From assembly GCA_024636075.1 (NCBI GenBank), contig JAGXHS010000001.1:1-5975 (forward strand): a DNA stretch of 5,975 nt, given 5' to 3'. Position 1 is the first letter of the stretch. Each line of letters starts with the position of its first letter. Positions 1-5,975 of this stretch are shown here, one piece after another. The position numbers and the translations under genes are program-made. Origin of the DNA: Propionibacteriaceae bacterium (GTDB lineage: Bacteria > Actinomycetota > Actinomycetes > Propionibacteriales > Propionibacteriaceae). A model generated the notes under the pieces. It had not been told where the DNA came from. It ran no database searches and saw only the letters and a program-made list of their open reading frames with translations.

Positions 1-1099
1 GCTCGACTCCCGGGTGGTTTTCGTACGACACGGCCTGCCCGGCGAAGTCGTCACCGCACGGATCACCGACACCACGAACAAGCGCTTCTGGCGAGCAGAT
101 GTCGTCACGATCCAGCAATCGAGTCCGGACCGCGTCGCGAGCCGGTGCCCGGTCTCCGGGCGGTGTGGCGGCTGCGACTTCCAGCACGTCAGTCTCACCG
201 GCCAGCGCCAGTTGAAGACGGCCGTACTGGCCGAACAGTTGCAGCGTCTCGCCGGAATCGAGTGGGTGGGGGAGGTGCAGGCGGTCGGGGGAGTCCCCGA
301 TGTCCCCGACGGGCTGGGTTGGCGCACCAGGATGCGTTACCAGACCCAGCGGGGCGTGGTGGGATTGCGGGCACACCGCTCCCACCGGATGGTGGAACTG
401 CCAGCCAATGGATGCCCCATCGCTCATCCGGAAGGACCCTCCGCCGACGAGCTGGCGGAGCTTGCTGCTTCCCAGCCGGGCGACGTCGAACTGCTCGCCA
501 CAGTCGCCGACGACGTGATGATTTGCGCGCCCGGAGGCGCTGCCGAGGCCGCGACCGTGGTCACCCAAACCGTGGGAATGGTGGACTACCAATTGCCCGC
601 ATCCGGATTCTGGCAGGGGCATCCTTCCGCGGCCGAACTGCTGAGCAATCGGGTACTGGACTTGTTGGATCCGACAGCGAACGATCACGTGCTGGACCTC
701 TACTGCGGCGTCGGGCTCTTCGCCGGGCAGCTCGTCGGTCGCGGTGCCCGGGTGACAGGCGTGGAGGCCAATCGCGAATCGGTGAAGTGGGCACGCCGCA
801 ACGTGCCCTCGGCAGTCTTCATTGCCGCTCCGGTCGCGAAGGTCACCGAGAGGCTCGCCCGCGATGCCGATCTGGTGGTCCTTGATCCACCACGGTCGGG
901 GGCCGGGGAACACGTCGTTCGAGCGCTGGCACGAGGAAGTGCCCGAACGATCTGCTACGTGGCCTGTGATCCTGCAGCGCTCGCACGCGATCTGGCCACT
1001 TTCGAACGCGCCGGATGGCATGCCGACCACATCGAGGCCTGGGACCTGTTTCCGATGACGCACCACATGGAGTGCCTTGCTGCAGTCAGCAGATCCTGA
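1..1099 (+). CDS. TrmA/RumA-family RNA (uracil-5-)-methyltransferase, 5'-partial
   Basis: Predicted SAM-dependent enzyme that methylates C5 of a uridine in rRNA or tRNA, in the cytoplasm. The reading frame is open from base 2 and the gene starts upstream. The GTG at 14 is internal, because the residues around it (RVVFVRHGLPGEVV) look like the middle of an N-terminal TRAM RNA-binding domain. Counting from base 14, Cys45, Cys51, Cys54 and Cys134 match the C-x5-C-x2-C...C 4Fe-4S ligand pattern of RumA/RlmD. The fold then continues with FWQGHP (Gln201), the SAM loop DLYCGVG (228-234), DPPRSG (291-296), the nucleophile Cys318 in YVACDP, and the general base Glu353 in HHMECLA. All catalytic residues are present, so the enzyme should be active. 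About 50-60 N-terminal residues are missing compared with full-length relatives of some 400 residues. The target (U54 of tRNA, or 23S U747 or U1939) cannot be assigned from sequence, so no gene symbol is given. The family call is very secure. Confidence 0.95.
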   Translation, partial: LDSRVVFVRHGLPGEVVTARITDTTNKRFWRADVVTIQQSSPDRVASRCPVSGRCGGCDFQHVSLTGQRQLKTAVLAEQLQRLAGIEWVGEVQAVGGVPDVPDGLGWRTRMRYQTQRGVVGLRAHRSHRMVELPANGCPIAHPEGPSADELAELAASQPGDVELLATVADDVMICAPGGAAEAATVVTQTVGMVDYQLPASGFWQGHPSAAELLSNRVLDLLDPTANDHVLDLYCGVGLFAGQLVGRGARVTGVEANRESVKWARRNVPSAVFIAAPVAKVTERLARDADLVVLDPPRSGAGEHVVRALARGSARTICYVACDPAALARDLATFERAGWHADHIEAWDLFPMTHHMECLAAVSRS

Positions 1100-1152
1100 G
1101 CCGGCGTGACCTGAGCGGCTTCCGTGCGACCGCCTGTGATGGGTGGGAGACT

Positions 1153-1189
1153 GGTGCCGGACTACCTGCCTCGGCACCCGTGCGGGGTG
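1153..1189 (+). terminator. Two overlapping GC hairpins after the methyltransferase gene (possible weak terminator)
   Basis: GGTGCCG (1153-1159) pairs with CGGCACC (1172-1178) around a 12-base loop. The alternative stem CACCC (1175-1179) with GGGTG (1185-1189) closes a 5-base loop and uses some of the same bases, so only one stem can form at a time. No T-run follows (the next bases are GGAGGGGCCTATT), so this is not a classical intrinsic terminator. It could end transcription weakly between the methyltransferase and the acn promoter, or it could be chance in GC-rich DNA. Confidence 0.25.
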
Positions 1190-1200
1190 GGAGGGGCCTA

Positions 1201-1230
1201 TTGAACGTGATATCTTGACGTCAAGATAAT
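1201..1230 (+). promoter_or_regulatory. Predicted housekeeping-sigma promoter of acn
   Basis: TTGAAC (1201-1206, five of six matches to TTGACA) and GATAAT (1225-1230, five of six matches to TATAAT) are separated by 18 bp. This predicts transcription starting near 1237 and an acn leader of about 53 nt. The stretch is clearly more AT-rich than the flanking genes. The perfect palindrome at 1211-1228 fills most of the spacer and overlaps the first four bases of the -10, so a protein bound there would block RNA polymerase. The promoter is inferred from sequence only. A competing reading, with TTGACG (1215-1220) as -35, has no -10 at suitable spacing. Confidence 0.6.
1211..1228. promoter_or_regulatory. 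Perfect 18-bp palindromic operator upstream of acn, TamR/MarR-type candidate
   Basis: TATCTTGACGTCAAGATA equals its own reverse complement over all 18 bases. The flanking bases (A1210, A1229) break the symmetry. An 18-bp twofold site is the size bound by MarR-family dimers. In Streptomyces, the MarR-family regulator TamR is known to control the aconitase gene sacA together with the trans-aconitate methyltransferase gene tam, and it responds to aconitate and citrate. Position before acn, symmetry and length all fit a TamR-like repressor. The regulator gene is not in this window, and the match to the TamR consensus is from memory and not checked. The position between -35 and -10 indicates repression rather than activation. 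Confidence 0.7.
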
Positions 1231-1279
1231 TCTTGAGGGGCAAATAACCTTTTGAGGGACAGATACTTCTTGAGGGACA
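1225..1279 (+). repeat. Three tandem 18-19-bp direct repeats in the acn leader (core TTGAGGGRCA)
   Basis: The copies lie at 1225-1242, 1244-1261 and 1262-1279. The first and third, GATAATTCTTGAGGGGCA and GATACTTCTTGAGGGACA, differ at 2 of 18 positions. The middle copy keeps the 10-base core TTGAGGGACA exactly but diverges before it. The cores start at 1233, 1252 and 1270. The first copy contains the predicted -10 and start site, and the other two fall in the transcribed leader. The last copy touches the ribosome binding site of acn. Function is unknown. Candidates are extra half-sites for the regulator bound at the palindrome, or an RNA element tuning translation, since each GAGGG resembles a Shine-Dalgarno core. 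Confidence 0.75.
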
Positions 1280-1284
1280 GGGAG
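1279..1284 (+). promoter_or_regulatory. Ribosome binding site of acn
   Basis: AGGGAG lies 5 bases before the ATG at 1290. It starts on the last base of the third leader repeat. Similar GAGGG cores at 1235-1239, 1254-1258 and 1272-1276 are too far upstream to serve this start directly. Confidence 0.7.
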
Positions 1285-1289
1285 AGACC

Positions 1290-3956
<2,667 letters not shown>

Positions 3957-3970
3957 TCCTGTGCCCGCCC

Positions 3971-3985
3971 GGCTGCACTCCAGCC
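3971..3985 (+). terminator. Small hairpin in the acn-transglutaminase gap
   Basis: GGCTG (3971-3975) pairs with CAGCC (3981-3985) around the 5-base loop CACTC, 15 bases after the acn stop. No T-run follows, so it is at best a weak terminator or an mRNA 3'-end stabiliser. With only 66 bases between the acn stop and the next start, and no clear promoter seen there, read-through from acn into the transglutaminase gene is plausible. Confidence 0.2.
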
Positions 3986-4009
3986 AACTCGCCCGTACCG
4001 ATTGAACGC

Positions 4010-4015
4010 AGGAGG
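4010..4015 (+). promoter_or_regulatory. Strong ribosome binding site that fixes the transglutaminase start
   Basis: AGGAGG lies 7 bases before GTG 4023, which is ideal spacing. The in-frame TTG at 4002 lies upstream of this site and cannot use it, so the protein begins at 4023 (MIRHVSAHLE) and not seven codons earlier. Confidence 0.85.
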
Positions 4016-4022
4016 AACGCCC

Positions 4023-4823
4023 GTGATTCGACATGTGAGCGCGCACCTCGAGATAACCGTGACCGCCCCGGCCGACATCGTCTGGTCGGTGGCAGTCGCC
4101 GAGTCGCTTCCGATCACTGACGAGGAACTGACGGTCACGGTAGACGGCCAGCGTGTCGACGTCGGCGAACTCAGCGACGTCGCCGGCACCCGGCTGCACC
4201 TCACAGAGGGCGTGCCGACGGGCAACCTGGCGCTCGACTACCGCGCCACCGTGGACGGCGTCGCTGACCGCCTCACCGCCACGGCTCTGGAGGACGTCCT
4301 CTACCGCCGGCCCAGCCGTTACTGCGATTCGGACACCCTGGCCCCGGTGGCCTTCGCCGACTTCGGGACCCTCGACGGCAAGGAGCTACTCGACGCAGTC
4401 AGTTCGTGGGTGGGTCAAAAGCTCAGCTACATCAGCGGATCCAGCCGACCCACAGACGGTGCGGTGCACGCTTTCCTGAGTCGCCGAGGGGTCTGTCGGG
4501 ATTACGCGCATCTGGTGGTGTCGCTGTTGCGAGCACGCAACGTTCCGGCACGGCTGGTCTCGGCCTACGCACCCGGCCTGCAGCCGATGGACTTCCACGC
4601 CGTTGCGGAGGCCCTGATCGATGGGCAGTGGAACGTTGTCGACGCAACCGCCATGGCTCCGCGGCAGACCCTGCTGCGCATCGCCACCGGGCGCGATGCG
4701 GCCGACACCGCCTTCATGACGGTGCAGCGGGGCTTGGCCCAGCTCACCCAGATGACTGTCATGGCGGTGAGTGAGGACGGCATTCCCACCGATGATGTGG
4801 CGCAGCTCACCCACATGCAGTGA
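4023..4823 (+). CDS. Transglutaminase-like cysteine hydrolase of the ATP-grasp/alpha-E cassette
   Basis: A 266-residue protein of the transglutaminase-like superfamily (COG1305), papain-like in fold. Such proteins cut or exchange amide bonds. Residues 1 to about 95 look like a beta-rich N-terminal domain. The catalytic core follows, with Cys158 in RRGVCRDYAHLVVSLLRA, His192 in PMDFHAVAEAL and Asp208 in WNVVDAT, so the triad is complete. The tail (APRQTLLRIATGRDAADTAF, 212-231) is typical of actinobacterial members. There is no signal peptide or membrane segment, so it is probably cytoplasmic. The start is GTG 4023, behind AGGAGG. It lies 66 bases after acn and 49 bases before a circularly permuted ATP-grasp gene, and that partnership is a known genomic theme. 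By inference, it would hydrolyse or transfer a peptide or amide made by the ATP-grasp protein. Its substrate is unknown. A protease role is equally possible on sequence alone. Confidence 0.9.
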   Translation: MIRHVSAHLEITVTAPADIVWSVAVAESLPITDEELTVTVDGQRVDVGELSDVAGTRLHLTEGVPTGNLALDYRATVDGVADRLTATALEDVLYRRPSRYCDSDTLAPVAFADFGTLDGKELLDAVSSWVGQKLSYISGSSRPTDGAVHAFLSRRGVCRDYAHLVVSLLRARNVPARLVSAYAPGLQPMDFHAVAEALIDGQWNVVDATAMAPRQTLLRIATGRDAADTAFMTVQRGLAQLTQMTVMAVSEDGIPTDDVAQLTHMQ

Positions 4824-4827
4824 TCGA

Positions 4828-4855
4828 ATGACTCCACCCGCGGAGGCTTTACACT
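4828..4855 (+). promoter_or_regulatory. Possible promoter of the ATP-grasp gene
   Basis: TACACT (4850-4855) is a good -10 hexamer, four of six matches to TATAAT with the conserved TA and final T. ATGACT (4828-4833) is a weak -35 at 16-bp spacing. Transcription would start near 4862, giving a leader of only about 10 nt before the ATG at 4873. The -35 is poor and the gap is short, so co-transcription with the transglutaminase gene is the main alternative. Confidence 0.4.
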
Positions 4856-4872
4856 CCCATTAGGCTGATCGC

Positions 4873-5975
4873 ATGAGCGTTGAGCACCTGAGCGCCGACG
4901 AGCTGCTTGGGCGCTATCGTTTGACGCTGCCACTGCGCACCCCGTCGAGCGTCGACGAACTTGTCACCGGCGAGGGTTTGCGCGACTCCGCGCAGCGCGG
5001 GCTGGCTCATCGCATCGAAGTGGTGGGGCAGACGGGGCTGCTGGCGCGTCGAGCTCAGGCGCGCCGTTTGGTGGACGAGGACGGCATCACCTACGGCACC
5101 GGCGGCGACGGCATGCAGGGCCGCAACTGGGTGATCGATCCCCTGCCGGTCGTGATCGGACCGAGCGAGTGGGCGATTGTGGAATCGGGTGTCCAGCAGC
5201 GCGCCGAACTGCTGGATCTGGTCTTGGCCGACCTCTACGGTGCGCGAACGCTGATTCGGCATGGCGTGATCCCGGCCAAGATGCTCACCGCCCATCCAGG
5301 CTTCATCCGTCAGGTCGACGGCCTGATGCTGCCCGGTCCGCGCCAGTTGATCCAGGTGGCGACCGACCTGAGTCGGGATTCCAACGGTTTCTGGACCGTT
5401 TTCGGTGACCGCGCAGAAGCCCCCAGCGGTGCGGGGTATGCCATGGCAACCCGCCGGATCGTCACCAGGGTGATGGCAGGGCTGCACCGGGAGACCGATC
5501 TCGCACGGTTGCGTGGTTTCTTCCACCTGATGAGCGACGCCCTGATGGCCTCCGCGCCCACGAGTGACGAAACGCCCAGGGTAGTGATGTTGTCTCCGGG
5601 CAGCGAGAGCGAAACTGCCTACGACCAAGCCTTCCTGGCGACGCTGCTGGGCTTTCCGATGGTGGAGAGCGACGACCTGGACATGCGCGACGGAGAGATC
5701 TGGCGCCGCACCACTGGTCGGGACGAGCAAATCGACGTCCTGTTGCGACGGGTTGATGCCCCGTGGTGCGACCCGCTCGATCTACGAGGCGATTCACGTC
5801 TGGGAGTTCCCGGTCTGGTTGAGGCCGTCCGACGCGGCACCGTCAGCGTGGCAAATCCGCTCGGCTCAGGAGTGCTGGAGAACCCGGGTCTGGCTGGTCT
5901 CATGCCAGCCGTGGCGAGGCACTTCATGGATGCGGATCTCGAGCTGCCGATCGTGGAAAGCTACTGGTGCGGGGA
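4873..5975 (+). CDS. Circularly permuted ATP-grasp protein (DUF404/DUF407, COG2308), 3'-partial
   Basis: The first 367 codons of a protein that runs off the window without a stop. Family members carry a circularly permuted ATP-grasp domain and are predicted ATP-dependent amidoligases joining a carboxylate to an amine. Signature stretches in order are YGTGGDGMQGRNWVIDPLPV (74-93), LDLVLADLYG (114-123), HPGFIR (141-146), the nucleotide-site region DLSRDSNGFWTVFGDR (165-180) with APSGAGYA (183-190), SPGSESETAYDQAFLATLLG (241-260), IDVLLRRVD (287-295), DPLDLRGDSRLGVPGL (300-315), NPLGSGVLENPGL (328-340) and ESYWCG (362-367). The start is tightly bounded: ATG 4873 is the first start codon after the in-frame stop TAG at 4861. 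Only a weak AGG (4862-4864) precedes it. The rest of the domain, and often a fused alpha-E domain, should lie downstream. It probably works with the transglutaminase encoded just upstream. Biochemical substrates of this family are not established. Confidence 0.92.
   Translation, partial: MSVEHLSADELLGRYRLTLPLRTPSSVDELVTGEGLRDSAQRGLAHRIEVVGQTGLLARRAQARRLVDEDGITYGTGGDGMQGRNWVIDPLPVVIGPSEWAIVESGVQQRAELLDLVLADLYGARTLIRHGVIPAKMLTAHPGFIRQVDGLMLPGPRQLIQVATDLSRDSNGFWTVFGDRAEAPSGAGYAMATRRIVTRVMAGLHRETDLARLRGFFHLMSDALMASAPTSDETPRVVMLSPGSESETAYDQAFLATLLGFPMVESDDLDMRDGEIWRRTTGRDEQIDVLLRRVDAPWCDPLDLRGDSRLGVPGLVEAVRRGTVSVANPLGSGVLENPGLAGLMPAVARHFMDADLELPIVESYWCG

Noticed and set aside
14..16. GTG at 14 as start of the methyltransferase
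   Set aside because: The frame continues upstream to the window edge with TRAM-like residues, and the protein would lack part of that domain. There is no ribosome site visible in the 13 bases before it.
1015..1218. 67-codon plus-strand frame running through the intergenic region before acn
   Set aside because: Most of it is an out-of-frame shadow of the methyltransferase, and the remainder crosses the hairpins and the acn promoter. No ribosome site or recognisable motif was seen.
1215..1247. TTGACG (1215-1220) as the -35 of the acn promoter
   Set aside because: No TA-containing -10 lies 16-19 bp downstream. The nearest AT-rich hexamer, AAATAA at 1242, needs a 21-bp spacer. TTGACG is simply part of the palindrome.
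4002..4022. TTG at 4002 as start of the transglutaminase gene
   Set aside because: It lies upstream of the AGGAGG at 4010-4015, has no ribosome site of its own, and adds only seven non-conserved residues (MNAGGTP). GTG 4023 is ideally placed.
4849..5730. 293-codon open frame on the minus strand
   Set aside because: It lies antisense to the ATP-grasp gene, whose plus-strand frame is open from 4873 to the window end with conserved family motifs. The antisense product is His/Gln-rich and unlike any family I recognise.

Overview
The window is high-GC DNA (my estimate by eye is a little over 60% G+C) with strong GC bias at third codon positions, a GTG start and actinobacterial-type protein sequences. 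It most likely comes from the chromosome of an Actinomycetota species. The genus cannot be read from the sequence, and nothing in it suggests a plasmid, phage or insertion sequence. All four genes are on the + strand.

Region by region: (1) Bases 1-1099 hold the 3' nine-tenths or so of a TrmA/RumA-type RNA m5U methyltransferase whose start lies upstream of the window. (2) Bases 1100-1289 are a control region. It has two alternative GC hairpins, a likely sigma-70-type promoter, and a perfect 18-bp palindrome (TATCTTGACGTCAAGATA) between the -35 and -10 hexamers. Three tandem copies of an 18-19-bp repeat follow and run up to the ribosome binding site. (3) Bases 1290-3956 encode a complete aconitase of the AcnA/IRP1 type. 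(4) Bases 4023-4823 encode a transglutaminase-like cysteine hydrolase with a complete Cys-His-Asp triad. Its start is the GTG at 4023, behind a strong AGGAGG. (5) Base 4873 to the window end is the N-terminal 367 codons of a circularly permuted ATP-grasp protein (DUF404/DUF407, COG2308). It is open to the edge with no stop.

The window joins two themes. The first half is housekeeping: RNA modification and the citrate-to-isocitrate step of the TCA cycle, both by predicted 4Fe-4S proteins. The palindrome upstream of acn is the kind of site expected for a MarR-family regulator such as Streptomyces TamR, which controls aconitase there. The second half is the start of the widespread but poorly understood ATP-grasp / alpha-E / transglutaminase cassette, proposed to make and break amide bonds in a peptide or peptide tag. 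If so, an alpha-E domain should follow just beyond base 5975, in the same polypeptide or the next gene.

The least explained signal is the acn leader. The operator half-site core TCTTGA recurs downstream of the palindrome at a regular 18, 19 and 18 bp step, embedded in the TTGAGGGRCA repeats.
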